Part shown: positions 28,917-37,738 of the stretch, piece after piece
How the letters are laid out: each line of letters starts with the position of its first letter
Numbering within the stretch: position 1 is the stretch's first letter
From: Imhoffiella purpurea
Lineage (GTDB): Bacteria; Pseudomonadota; Gammaproteobacteria; Chromatiales; Chromatiaceae
DNA length: 64,000 nt
Assembly: GCF_000585215.1 (NCBI RefSeq)
Contig: NZ_AONC01000037.1
Span: 1 to 64,000, forward strand
Direction of reading: 5' to 3'
Program-made: the position numbers and the translations under genes
Notes under the pieces: generated by a model
Told to the model about the DNA's origin: nothing
The model's input: only the letters and a program-made list of their open reading frames with translations
Databases searched by the model: none

Positions 28917-30366
28917 CGTTACGCCGTGCCTCCAATGCCTGGAGATACTCCGGCGTCACATCCCCGGTCACATAGACCCCATCGAAAACGGCCGTGTCGA
29001 AGCGCTGCACATGGCTCTTGCCCTTCTTCTGGACCGCCTCGATGAGATCCGGCAGATCCTGGAATATGAGGCCATCGGTGCCCAATTCACGCCCCACCTC
29101 CTCCTCGGTGCGCCCCGAGGCGATGAGCTCGCTGGCGGCCGGCATGTCGATGCCATAGACGTTGGGATAACGCACCGGCGGCGCCGCCGAGGCGAAATAG
29201 ACCCGATTCGCCCCCGCATCGCGGGCCATCTGGATGATCTGCCGCGAGGTGGTGCCGCGCACGATTGAATCGTCGACCAGCAGCACGTTCTTCTTGCGGA
29301 ACTCCAGATCGATGGCGTTGAGCTTCTGGCGCACCGACTTCTTGCGTACCTTCTGCCCCGGCATGATGAAGGTGCGGCCGATATAGCGATTCTTGATGAA
29401 GCCCTCGGCATAGCTGAGACCGAGATGGTTGGCCAGCTGCAGGGCCGCCGTGCGGCTGGTGTCCGGAATGGGGATGACGACGTCGATGTCGTGGCTCGAC
29501 CATTCGCGCTTGATCTTGGCCGCCAACTTCTTGCCCATGCGCGAGCGCGCCTTGTGCACCGAGATGTTGTCGATGATGGAGTCTGGACGGGCGAAATAGA
29601 CGAACTCGAAGATGCAGGGCGACAGAGCCGGACTGGCCGCGCACTGACGGGTATGGAGCTCGCCGTCGACCGTGATGAGCACGGCCTCGCCCGGGGCCAC
29701 GTCGGCGATGATCTGGAAGCCGTTGCTGTCCAGGGCCACGCTCTCCGAGGCGATCATGTATTCGGTGCCCTCGGCGGTCTCGCGCCGGCCGTAGACCAGC
29801 GGACGGATGCCGTGGGGATCGCGGAAGCCGAAAACGCCGAAGCCCGGGATCATGGCGACCGCCGCGTAGCCGCCGCGGCAGCGCCGATGCACGCCGGCAA
29901 CCGCGCGGAAGATATCCTGTTCGTCGATGCGCAACTTGCCCTGGATCTGCAGTTCGTGGGCGAAGATGTTGAGCAGGATCTCGGAGTCGGATTCGGTATT
30001 GAGATGACGCAGATCGTCGACGATCAGGTCATGCTTGAGCTCCTCGGCGTTGGTGAGATTACCGTTGTGCGCCAGCACGATGCCGTAGGGCGAGTTGACA
30101 TAGAAGGGCTGCGACTCGGCCGAGCTGGATGCCCCGGCGGTCGGATAGCGGACGTGCCCGACGCCGATGTTGCCGAGCAGCCGGAGCATGTGACGCGTCT
30201 GGAACACGTCGCGGGCCAGACCCTTGTCCTTGCGCAGATGCAGCTTGTCGCCCTCGCAGGTGATGATGCCCGCTGCATCCTGACCCCGGTGCTGGAGCAC
30301 CAGCAGGGCGTCATAGAGTGATTGATTGACTGGAGTCTTGCCGACGATTCCGACGATACCGCACAT
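28852..30366 (-). CDS. purF: Amidophosphoribosyltransferase
   Basis: PurF makes phosphoribosylamine from PRPP and glutamine, the first purine step. The 504-aa protein starts MCGIVGIVG, so the catalytic Cys2 is exposed after methionine removal without a propeptide. The glutaminase site ([14 protein letters not shown]) and the PRPP-binding motif [14 protein letters not shown] are present. The C-terminus ends AIDLHNDY. It follows cvpA, as in E. coli and Pseudomonas, and its tail overlaps metZ by up to 65 nt. All catalytic residues appear normal, and length matches E. coli (505). Confidence 0.97.
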   Translation of the reverse strand: MCGIVGIVGKTPVNQSLYDALLVLQHRGQDAAGIITCEGDKLHLRKDKGLARDVFQTRHMLRLLGNIGVGHVRYPTAGASSSAESQPFYVNSPYGIVLAHNGNLTNAEELKHDLIVDDLRHLNTESDSEILLNIFAHELQIQGKLRIDEQDIFRAVAGVHRRCRGGYAAVAMIPGFGVFGFRDPHGIRPLVYGRRETAEGTEYMIASESVALDSNGFQIIADVAPGEAVLITVDGELHTRQCAASPALSPCIFEFVYFARPDSIIDNISVHKARSRMGKKLAAKIKREWSSHDIDVVIPIPDTSRTAALQLANHLGLSYAEGFIKNRYIGRTFIMPGQKVRKKSVRQKLNAIDLEFRKKNVLLVDDSIVRGTTSRQIIQMARDAGANRVYFASAAPPVRYPNVYGIDMPAASELIASGRTEEEVGRELGTDGLIFQDLPDLIEAVQKKGKSHVQRFDTAVFDGVYVTGDVTPEYLQALEARRNDAAKETRLPTNESAIDLHNDY

Positions 30367-30487
30367 GTGGCCCCCGCCAGCGCACGCCCGGAAAGACGAA
30401 CGCGAACATTTTGAAGCCGACCAGCTTACCTTACGTAGATGGCCCCCATCAACCTGCAAGCAAACCGTCCAAGATCCGAGCCGGCAC

Positions 30488-30979
30488 TCAAAGCGCCTTC
30501 AGGCGCGCCTTCACATCCTCGGGTACCCGTTCGAGAAGCCAGTCGGCCATATCCTGGAAATCTCCGAGCAAGCTGGACTCAGCCCAGACCGGATCCGACG
30601 GCAAGGGGGTCAGGGCCGCGAGGAAGACGGCCATCGCGACGATCAGAACGCCGCGAGCGGCACCGAAGCCGAGCCCAAGAAAGCGATCGACGCCGTTGAG
30701 ACCGGCCCTGTCGACCAGAGCGACCAGGATGGCACCCAAGATGGCACCCAAAAAGAGAATCACAACCACCAGCACGGCGAATGCCACCAGCATGCGCAAC
30801 GCGGGCTGAGAAAGATAGGGAATCAACAGATCCGCCACATCCCGATGGAAGAGCCAGGCGACGAGCAGCGCCAGGATCCAGACCCCGAGCGCCAGCACCT
30901 CGCGGATCAGTCCGCGGGCGACACCGACCAGAGCCGAGACGACGATGATGGAGATGATGAGATAGTCGACCCAGTTCAT
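30488..30979 (-). CDS. cvpA: CvpA family membrane protein (colicin V production)
   Basis: The 163-aa inner-membrane protein has four hydrophobic helices. It shows the CvpA motifs [27 protein letters not shown] (as N-terminal helix and loop) and [18 protein letters not shown]. CvpA supports envelope integrity and colicin V export in E. coli; its mechanism is unknown. It lies directly upstream of purF, the usual neighbour, and 27 nt downstream of the SPOR-domain gene. Start and length match the family. Confidence 0.92.
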   Translation of the reverse strand: MNWVDYLIISIIVVSALVGVARGLIREVLALGVWILALLVAWLFHRDVADLLIPYLSQPALRMLVAFAVLVVVILFLGAILGAILVALVDRAGLNGVDRFLGLGFGAARGVLIVAMAVFLAALTPLPSDPVWAESSLLGDFQDMADWLLERVPEDVKARLKAL

Positions 30980-31006
30980 CCTGGCTTCCGATGGATCCTC
31001 TGGAGA

Positions 31007-31693
31007 TCAGTTGGACGGATAGCGTTGGATCAGGGTATCGAGCTTTTCCTGCTGACGCAGCATGGCCGCGGTACGCTCGGCATTCGCCCGGTCCAGCTCG
31101 GGACCGACGCGCACGCGATAGTAGGTCTTGCCACGCACCTCGGCCCGCTCGACGAAGGCGGAGAAGCCCGATTTCTTGAGCTTGCCGGCCAGCCCCTGGG
31201 CCGTCTCGACGGCGCCCAGGCTGGCGACCTGAACGACCCAGGACGGCATACCGTCGCTCGGTCCGCGTGGAGGCGGGGCGATCGGGGCCGCAGGCTTCTG
31301 GGTCTGGGGCGAAGACGCAGACCTGACAGCTGGCGCAGGCTTCGGAGAGGACTGGGTCGTGCGGGGCGGCTCTGGCTGCGGCTTCGGCCGAACGGGCTCG
31401 GGCGTGCCCTCTGCCAGCTGCCCGGACCCGCCCGCGGTCGGATCGGTTCCACCCTGCTCGGACGGCGCGAGATCCACCGTCAGAGCTTCATCGGGCATCT
31501 GACCGTCCTCAGGAAGAAGCGGCAAGGGAGGCGCCACGCCGAAACGGTCCCCGAGATCGGGCTCGTCCGGGATGGTCGTCCGATCCACCGACGGCGCCAG
31601 CGAATCCTCTTCGAACAGCATGGGTACGAAGATCACCGCCAAGGCGACGATCACGACCGCGCCCGCCAAACGTCTCTTGGCCCCTTCTCGCAT
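31007..31693 (-). CDS. dedD: SPOR-domain cell-division protein DedD-like
   Basis: The 228-aa protein has a short cytoplasmic N-terminus (MREGAKRR), one membrane helix (LAGAVVIVALAVIFVPMLF) and a long Pro/Ser-rich periplasmic linker. It ends in a C-terminal SPOR domain (WVVQVASLGAVETAQGLAGKL and YYRVRVGPELDRANAER). SPOR domains bind denuded septal peptidoglycan, so the protein should act at the division site, as DedD does. It sits between folC and cvpA, as in E. coli and Pseudomonas. The linker is the only region of low conservation. Confidence 0.9.
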   Translation of the reverse strand: MREGAKRRLAGAVVIVALAVIFVPMLFEEDSLAPSVDRTTIPDEPDLGDRFGVAPPLPLLPEDGQMPDEALTVDLAPSEQGGTDPTAGGSGQLAEGTPEPVRPKPQPEPPRTTQSSPKPAPAVRSASSPQTQKPAAPIAPPPRGPSDGMPSWVVQVASLGAVETAQGLAGKLKKSGFSAFVERAEVRGKTYYRVRVGPELDRANAERTAAMLRQQEKLDTLIQRYPSN

Positions 31694-31798
31694 AGATACT
31701 CACCCACTTGTCTTGTGCCGTCCCGACCAACCGCATTCTTAGTGCGGATGATCCAGATCTATTCAAGAACGCTTTAGTATAGTCCGTCACGAATCGGC

Positions 31799-33121
31799 TC
31801 AGATACCTGGCCGATACCGCAAAGCCTGACCGACCGTCGTGAAGGAACCCAGTATCAGAACGCTGTCGCCGGTCTCCGAGTCCGCATGGGCCGCATCCAA
31901 TGCCTGCTCGAGTCGCGCGAAGAGGCCCGCCGGACGCGGCACCGAGGCGGACAGACTCCGGGCCAGCGCGTCGACGGACAGTGCCCGGCCGTCATCGCTC
32001 TGCGATAGATACCAGTCGTCGACATGGGGCAGAAGCGGCTCGACGATCGCCTCCGGATCCTTGTCCGAGAGAATGGCGAGCACCGCTCTGACCCGTCCCC
32101 CGGACCCGGACTTGAACGCGCGCAGATTGCCGGCGAGGGCACATGCCGCAGGTCCGTTGTGGGCGACGTCGAGAATTCGGGTCACCGTTCCCGGCTGCAC
32201 CTCGAAGCGTCCGGGGAGACGGGCGCGCTGCAGTCCGGCGCGAATCGCATTCACCGGAAGCGGCAAGCGCCCCTCGATCTCCATCAGGGCGGCGATCGCC
32301 GCGGAGGCGTTGTCGAGTTGGAACCTGCCCCGCATCGCTGGCAGCGGCAAGGACAGTCGCCGGCCGCCCGGCCCCTGCCAGATCCATCCGGCGTCGGCGG
32401 TCTCGTGGATCAGTTCGCGGCCCATCTGCAAAGGGCGCGCCCCGAGGCGGATCGCCTCCTGGCGCAGGGTTTCGGGGGCGTCCGACTGGCCCAGGATCGC
32501 CGCGCGATCTGCACGGAAGATACCGGCCTTTTCGACAGCGATCTCGTCCAGGGTTTCACCGAGCCAAGCGGTGTGATCGCGCCCGATGCTGGTCACCACG
32601 GACACGTCCGCATCGAGAAGATTGACAGCGTCCAGTCGCCCCCCGAGGCCCACCTCCAGCACCGCCAGATCGGGGGATTCCCGTACGAAGATGTCCAGCG
32701 CCGCCAGGGTGCCGAATTCGAAATAGGTCAGCAGCAGATCGCCGCGCGCGCGGTCGATGCGCTCGAAGCTCTCGCACAGGGACTCGTCCCCGACCGGTTC
32801 GCCGTCGATCCGTATGCGCTCGTTGTAGCGCAGCAGATGGGGCGAGGTAAAGGTGCCGCAACGGTATCCGGCCGCGCGCGCGATGGCATCGATCATAGCG
32901 ACGCAGGATCCCTTGCCGTTGGTCCCGCCGACCGTGACGACCGGGAAGCGCGGAGCGCCGTGACCGAGCCGGCGCCAGACCTCGGCGACCCGCTGAAGAC
33001 CCAGCTCGATGAGCTTGGGGTTGAGACCGAGCTGCCAGTCGAGCCAGTCCTGCAGCCGATCGAACCGACGCGCGCCCCCCTCTCCGGAGCCCGAGGGATC
33101 CGGGATATCCAAGGCTGTCAT
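31799..33121 (-). CDS. folC: Bifunctional folylpolyglutamate / dihydrofolate synthase
   Basis: The 440-aa cytoplasmic enzyme adds glutamate to dihydropteroate and to folates. It has the ATP loop VGGTNGKGSCVAMI, the FTSPHLLRYNERIRI block, the VLEVGLGGRLDAVN motif and SIGRDHTAWLG, and ends with a domain that contains ILDVAHNGPAA. The ATG lies 13 nt downstream of accD, the common accD-folC pair, and the gene after it is dedD. All landmarks and the length are those of a working FolC (E. coli 422 aa). Confidence 0.95.
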   Translation of the reverse strand: MTALDIPDPSGSGEGGARRFDRLQDWLDWQLGLNPKLIELGLQRVAEVWRRLGHGAPRFPVVTVGGTNGKGSCVAMIDAIARAAGYRCGTFTSPHLLRYNERIRIDGEPVGDESLCESFERIDRARGDLLLTYFEFGTLAALDIFVRESPDLAVLEVGLGGRLDAVNLLDADVSVVTSIGRDHTAWLGETLDEIAVEKAGIFRADRAAILGQSDAPETLRQEAIRLGARPLQMGRELIHETADAGWIWQGPGGRRLSLPLPAMRGRFQLDNASAAIAALMEIEGRLPLPVNAIRAGLQRARLPGRFEVQPGTVTRILDVAHNGPAACALAGNLRAFKSGSGGRVRAVLAILSDKDPEAIVEPLLPHVDDWYLSQSDDGRALSVDALARSLSASVPRPAGLFARLEQALDAAHADSETGDSVLILGSFTTVGQALRYRPGI

Positions 33122-33134
33122 CCGAACCCCGCTG

Positions 33135-34028
33135 TCAGACCGGAACGACCGTCCGGCAATAGCGCGGCCGATGCGTGAGGATGGCGAGCAGATCGGCGAT
33201 ACGTTCGCGCAGATCGCGACGGTCGATGATCATGTCCAGGGCGCCCTTCTCCATCAGGAATTCGCTGCGCTGGAAGCCCTCGGGCAGTTTCTCGTGCACG
33301 GTCTGCTCGATGACGCGCGGACCGGCGAAACCGATCAAGGCACCCGGCTCGGCGATGTTGATGTCACCGAGCATGGCCAGACTGGCCGAGACCCCGCCCA
33401 TGGTCGGATCCGTCATCACCGAGACGAAGGGCAGCGAGCGCTCACGCATCTTGGCCAGGGCCGCGCTGGTCTTGGCCATCTGCATCAGCGAGAAGAGGCT
33501 CTCCTGCATGCGCGCCCCGCCGCTGGCGGAAAAGCAAACGTAGGGCGAATCCTGCTCCAGCGCCGCCTCGACGCCGCGCACGAAGCGCTCGCCGACCACC
33601 GAGCCCATGGAGCCGCCCATGAAGCTGAACTCGAAGGCCGCCGCGACGATGGGCGCATCCTTGAGCCGTCCGCGCATCACCACCATCGCCTCCTTCTCGG
33701 AGGACTGCTTTTGCGCCGCCAGGATGCGTTCCTTGTATTTCTTCAGATCCTTGAACTTGAGTGGATCCAGGGATTCGAGCCCGGCGCCGATCTCCTCGCG
33801 GCAATCGGGATCGAGGAAGGCCTCCAGACGCCTGCGAGCGGTCAGGCGGTTGTGGTGGCTGCACTTGGGGCAGACCTCCAGGTTCCGCTCCAGCTCGGCG
33901 CGGTAGAGGATGGCGTTGCAGCCCGGACACTTGGCCCAGACGCCCTCGGGGACCGCGCGCTTGGTGCTGGACTCGATACGGATACGGCTCGGGATGAGTT
34001 TCTCGAACCAGCTCTTACCCTTGTCCAT
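33135..34028 (-). CDS. accD: Acetyl-CoA carboxylase carboxyltransferase subunit beta
   Basis: AccD and AccA form the carboxyltransferase that makes malonyl-CoA. The protein has the four-cysteine zinc site CPGC and CPKC near residues 34 and 53 and the crotonase-type region ([14 protein letters not shown]-like [18 protein letters not shown]). The start is placed at ATG 34028, giving 297 aa near the E. coli 304. An in-frame ATG at 34103 overlaps trpA by 20 nt and adds 25 residues without recognisable conservation. It follows trpA and precedes folC. The zinc cysteines and CoA-binding glycines look intact. Confidence 0.94.
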   Translation of the reverse strand: MDKGKSWFEKLIPSRIRIESSTKRAVPEGVWAKCPGCNAILYRAELERNLEVCPKCSHHNRLTARRRLEAFLDPDCREEIGAGLESLDPLKFKDLKKYKERILAAQKQSSEKEAMVVMRGRLKDAPIVAAAFEFSFMGGSMGSVVGERFVRGVEAALEQDSPYVCFSASGGARMQESLFSLMQMAKTSAALAKMRERSLPFVSVMTDPTMGGVSASLAMLGDINIAEPGALIGFAGPRVIEQTVHEKLPEGFQRSEFLMEKGALDMIIDRRDLRERIADLLAILTHRPRYCRTVVPV

Positions 34029-34083
34029 CGCCTGCTTCAATGTGGCACCTGCTTCTGGATCGATCGGCCTGGATTTACTGGAT

Positions 34084-34920
34084 TTAGTCGGAAGTTGAGC
34101 CATGCCCCACCCCGTCGGCGGCGTCGACGGCCGCTCTCAGATCGCCGAGAAAGCCGGCGATGGTCTCTGGAATCCGCTCCGGGGTCTCGGCGAGCGACTC
34201 GATGCGCCCGACGATGGCGCTGCCGACGATGACGGCATCGGCGACCTTTGCCACCTGGGCGGCCGTCTCCGCATCGCGGATGCCGAAACCGACGCCGACC
34301 GGCAGCTGGATCCGCTCGCGGATCTGGCCGACCTTGTCGGCGATGGTGCTCACGTCCAGGTGCGCGGCGCCGGTGACGCCCTTGATCGAGACATAGTAGA
34401 CGAATCCCGAGGCCACCTGGCCGATCCTGGCGATCCGGCCCGGATTGGAGGTCGGCGCGATCAGGTTGACCAGGTCCAGGCCGCAATCGCGCATCATGGC
34501 GATGAGGTCGTGCCCTTCCTCGGGCGGCAGATCGACGATCAGGGCGCCATCGACGCCGGCGGCGCTGGCCTGCTCGGAGAAGGCGGTGTAGCCCATGACC
34601 TCGATCGGATTCAGATAGCCCATGAGGACGACCGGCGTCTCCTGGTCTTGGACCCGGAAGTCGCGGACCATCTCCAGCACCCGGCTCAGGGAGACGCCCT
34701 GGGCGAGCGCGCGCTCGGTGGCGCGCTGGATCACCGGACCGTCGGCCATGGGATCGGAGAAGGGAACGCCCAGTTCGATCAGATCGGCACCGGCCGCGAC
34801 CATGGCGTGCATCAGCGGGACCGTGACATCCGGATTCGGATCGCCGGCGGTGACGAAGGGAATGAGGGCAGTACGCCCTCGATCGGCAAGTTGCGAGAAG
34901 CGTGCTGCGATACGGCTCAT
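34084..34920 (-). CDS. trpA: Tryptophan synthase alpha chain
   Basis: TrpA cleaves indole-3-glycerol phosphate to indole, which passes to TrpB. The 278-aa TIM-barrel protein has the N-terminal [16 protein letters not shown], the catalytic glutamate in [19 protein letters not shown], the catalytic aspartate in [12 protein letters not shown], and [14 protein letters not shown] near the phosphate site. Its ATG overlaps the trpB stop by four nt, giving a coupled pair with a 1:1 subunit ratio. The next gene is accD. Nothing unusual in the motifs. Confidence 0.97.
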   Translation of the reverse strand: MSRIAARFSQLADRGRTALIPFVTAGDPNPDVTVPLMHAMVAAGADLIELGVPFSDPMADGPVIQRATERALAQGVSLSRVLEMVRDFRVQDQETPVVLMGYLNPIEVMGYTAFSEQASAAGVDGALIVDLPPEEGHDLIAMMRDCGLDLVNLIAPTSNPGRIARIGQVASGFVYYVSIKGVTGAAHLDVSTIADKVGQIRERIQLPVGVGFGIRDAETAAQVAKVADAVIVGSAIVGRIESLAETPERIPETIAGFLGDLRAAVDAADGVGHGSTSD

Positions 34921-36167
34921 AGGACCAACCCGTCGTGGTGCGCGACCGTGTGCATGTCCTTGTCCCCGCGGCCGGACAGATTGACCAGGACGCTCTGATC
35001 CGGACGCATGGTCGCCGCGAGTGTGTGTGCGTAGGCGAGTGCGTGACTGGACTCGAGCGCCGGGATGATGCCCTCGGTCCGCGTCAGATGATGAAAGGCG
35101 GCCAGGGCCTCGTCGTCGGTGACGGCATCGTAGGTCGCGCGGCCGCTGTCCTTGAGCCAGGAATGCTCGGGACCCACGCCCGGATAGTCGAGACCGGCCG
35201 AGATCGAATGGGTCTCCATGATCTGGCCGTCGTCGTCCTCCATCAGATAGGTGCGGTTGCCGTGCAGCACGCCCGGACGCCCGGCGCTCAGCGGCGCCGC
35301 ATGACGCCCGGTCTCGAGACCGTCGCCCGCCGCCTCGACGCCGTAGATGGCCACACCCTCATCGCCGATGAAGGGATGGAAGAGTCCCAGGGCATTGGAG
35401 CCGCCGCCCACACAAGCGACCAGGGCATCGGGCAGACGCCCGGTGCGCTCGAGCATCTGCGCCCGCGCCTCGCGCCCGATCACCGCCTGGAAATCGCGCA
35501 CCAGCATGGGATAGGGATGCGGACCCGCGACGGTGCCGATGATGTAGAAGGTATCGTCGACGTTGGTGACCCAGTCGCGCATCGCCTCGTTCATGGCGTC
35601 CTTGAGGGTCCGCGAACCGGACTTGACCGAGACCACCTCGGCGCCGAGGAGCCGCATCCGATAGACGTTGGCCTCCTGACGGGCGACGTCGACCTCGCCC
35701 ATGTAGACGATGCATTCGAGCCCCAGGCGGGCCGCGACGGTTGCGGTAGCGACGCCGTGCTGACCGGCCCCGGTCTCGGCGATGATGCGGGTCTTGCCCA
35801 TGCGCTTGGCGAGCAGCGCCTGCCCGATGGTGTTGTTGACCTTGTGCGCGCCCGTGTGGTTGAGATCCTCGCGCTTGAGATAGATCTGGGCGCCGCCGAG
35901 CTCGCGGCTCCAGCGCTCGGCATGATAGAGGGGCGAGGGACGGCCCACGTAGTCGCGCAGATCGGCGTCCAGCTCGGCCTGGAACTGGGGATCGGCCATG
36001 CAGGTCTCGTAGGCCTTGAGCAGCTCCTCGAGCGGATACATGAGGGTCTCGGCGACGAACATCCCGCCGTAGGGGCCGAAATGGCCGTTGGCATCCGGCA
36101 TCTGGTAGGCCGTATCCCGACCCGTCTCCATGCGCGACGCATGGCTGTTATCGGCGTGTATCGCCAT
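34917..36167 (-). CDS. trpB: Tryptophan synthase beta chain
   Basis: TrpB is the PLP subunit that joins indole and serine. The 416-aa protein has the N-terminal [16 protein letters not shown], the PLP lysine in [32 protein letters not shown] and the [10 protein letters not shown] phosphate loop. ATG 36167 is preceded by AAGGGG, a good ribosome site, and overlaps trpF by 20 nt. Internal methionines at 36131 and 36101 are alternatives, because the first 22 residues are not conserved. It follows trpF and precedes trpA. All active-site residues are present. Confidence 0.97.
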   Translation of the reverse strand: MAIHADNSHASRMETGRDTAYQMPDANGHFGPYGGMFVAETLMYPLEELLKAYETCMADPQFQAELDADLRDYVGRPSPLYHAERWSRELGGAQIYLKREDLNHTGAHKVNNTIGQALLAKRMGKTRIIAETGAGQHGVATATVAARLGLECIVYMGEVDVARQEANVYRMRLLGAEVVSVKSGSRTLKDAMNEAMRDWVTNVDDTFYIIGTVAGPHPYPMLVRDFQAVIGREARAQMLERTGRLPDALVACVGGGSNALGLFHPFIGDEGVAIYGVEAAGDGLETGRHAAPLSAGRPGVLHGNRTYLMEDDDGQIMETHSISAGLDYPGVGPEHSWLKDSGRATYDAVTDDEALAAFHHLTRTEGIIPALESSHALAYAHTLAATMRPDQSVLVNLSGRGDKDMHTVAHHDGLVL

Positions 36168-36780
36168 CTCTCACCCCTTGCATGAAAGCATTGATTCTGT
36201 TTGGGTCCTTGAGGCCCTTGGCGGCCTCGACGCCGCCGCTGACATCGACGCCATAGGGCCGGACGCGCGCGATCGCCTCGGCCACGTTGTCCGCGTCCAG
36301 CCCGCCGGCCAGCACGATGTCGGGCGCGATCTCGGGGGGAATCCGATCCCAGTCGAAGCATCGGCCGGTTCCGCCGGCGCGCGCCGGATCGTAGGCGTCG
36401 AGCAGCAGTCCCGCGGAGCCGGCGTAGCGCGCGCGCTCGGCGGCGAGATCGATATCCGGACGCATGCGCAGCGCCTTGATCCAGCGCCGGCCGTAAATGG
36501 CGCAGTCGTCCGGGGACTCGTCGCCGTGGAACTGGAGCAGATCCAGCGGCACCCGGTCCAGGGTCGCACGCACGCTCTCGGGCGCGGCATCGACGAAGAG
36601 ACCGACCGCCGTGACGAAGGGCGGCAGCCCGGCGCACAGCTGCGCGGCCTGTTCCGGCGTCACCGCGCGCGGGCTCGGGGGATAGAAGACGAAGCCGAGC
36701 GCATCGGCACCCGCGGCGACGGCCGCCTCCACATCGGGGGCGCGAGTCAAGCCGCAAATCTTAACCCGGGTTCGGATCAT
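36148..36780 (-). CDS. trpF: Phosphoribosylanthranilate isomerase
   Basis: The 210-aa protein isomerises phosphoribosylanthranilate. It is monofunctional, not fused to TrpC as in E. coli. The catalytic cysteine lies in VKICGLTR and the catalytic aspartate in [13 protein letters not shown], and other barrel motifs are [12 protein letters not shown] and LQFHGDES. It heads the trpFBA segment. The ATG at 36780 has only a weak ribosome site; the 95 nt up to truA include a short CTCTCG/CGAGAG palindrome at 36802-36815. No leader peptide or attenuator is visible. The earlier trp genes must lie elsewhere. Confidence 0.95.
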   Translation of the reverse strand: MIRTRVKICGLTRAPDVEAAVAAGADALGFVFYPPSPRAVTPEQAAQLCAGLPPFVTAVGLFVDAAPESVRATLDRVPLDLLQFHGDESPDDCAIYGRRWIKALRMRPDIDLAAERARYAGSAGLLLDAYDPARAGGTGRCFDWDRIPPEIAPDIVLAGGLDADNVAEAIARVRPYGVDVSGGVEAAKGLKDPNRINAFMQGVRDGDTRR

Positions 36781-36875
36781 CTGCGAAGATTCGTATGTTG
36801 TCTCTCGTGCGAGAGTCGTGGTTCGTGCGAAGGGTGAACATCGGAAAGGATTCGATATCGAGCGCGGATCGGCCG

Positions 36876-37709
36876 TCAATCGTCCGACAGACGCTGCAAT
36901 GGATCGGTCTTCTCGACCTGAGGGAGCGCGAAACGCTCCGGATAGTCGGCCCGGACGAAATAGAGCCCGTGCGGCGGCGCGGTCACACCGCCCAGGGTGC
37001 GGTCGCGCACCTCGAGCAGTTCCCGGGTCCAGGTCACGGGCGCCTCGGAACGGCCGACGGCGATGAGCACCCCGGCGATGTTGCGCACCATGTGATGCAG
37101 GAAGCCGTTGGCCCCCACACGCAACGTGATGAGCCCCTCCTCGTCCTCGACGACGTCCAGGTAATGGACGCGACGGACCGGGCTCTTGGCCTGGCAGGCG
37201 ACGGCGCGAAAGCTCGTGAAGTCGTGCTCGCCGACCAGGAACCGGGCGGCCTCGCGCATCCGCTCCAGATCCAGCGCCTCGTGCACCCAGACGGCGCGCG
37301 AGCGATAGAGCGCCGAACGCGTCCGGCGCACCTGGATCCGATAGCGATAGTGTCGCGCGACCGCGCTGAAGCGGGCATGGAAGTCGTCCGGCACCGGATG
37401 CGCCCATCGTACCGCCACGTCCGGAGGCAGGTTCACATTGGCCCCCAAGACCCAGGAGCGCTCGCTGCGCGCCGCGGTCGTCTCGAAATGCAGGACCTGC
37501 TCCAGACCGTGCACGCCCGTATCGGTACGGCCGGCACAGTGCACGCCCAGCGGATGATTGGCGACCCTGGAGATCGCCTCCTCGAGGACGGCCTGAACGG
37601 TCCGGACCCCCGACTGGATCTGCCAGCCGTGAAAATCCGTTCCGTCGTACTCGACGCCCATGGCGATCCGACCCGAGATCAAGGTGTGCCGACCCCGAGC
37701 GCCGGGCAA
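36876..37709 (-). CDS. truA: tRNA pseudouridine(38-40) synthase
   Basis: TruA converts uridines 38-40 of the anticodon arm to pseudouridine. The 277-aa protein has [13 protein letters not shown] at the N-terminus, the catalytic aspartate in [11 protein letters not shown], and a [13 protein letters not shown] motif late in the protein. The start is uncertain: TTG 37709 is the widest choice, TTG 37682 and ATG 37661 are in frame, and none has a strong ribosome site. Family members start about ten residues before GVEYDG, which favours the first two. It follows fimV, as in Pseudomonas. Confidence 0.93.
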   Translation of the reverse strand: MPGARGRHTLISGRIAMGVEYDGTDFHGWQIQSGVRTVQAVLEEAISRVANHPLGVHCAGRTDTGVHGLEQVLHFETTAARSERSWVLGANVNLPPDVAVRWAHPVPDDFHARFSAVARHYRYRIQVRRTRSALYRSRAVWVHEALDLERMREAARFLVGEHDFTSFRAVACQAKSPVRRVHYLDVVEDEEGLITLRVGANGFLHHMVRNIAGVLIAVGRSEAPVTWTRELLEVRDRTLGGVTAPPHGLYFVRADYPERFALPQVEKTDPLQRLSDD

Positions 37710-37738
37710 GAATGGCGATAAGACTGCGAACCGCTCAC

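Noticed and set aside
36802-36815. Palindrome CTCTCG-TG-CGAGAG as a trp attenuator
   Set aside because: Too short, no T-run and no Trp-rich leader peptide.
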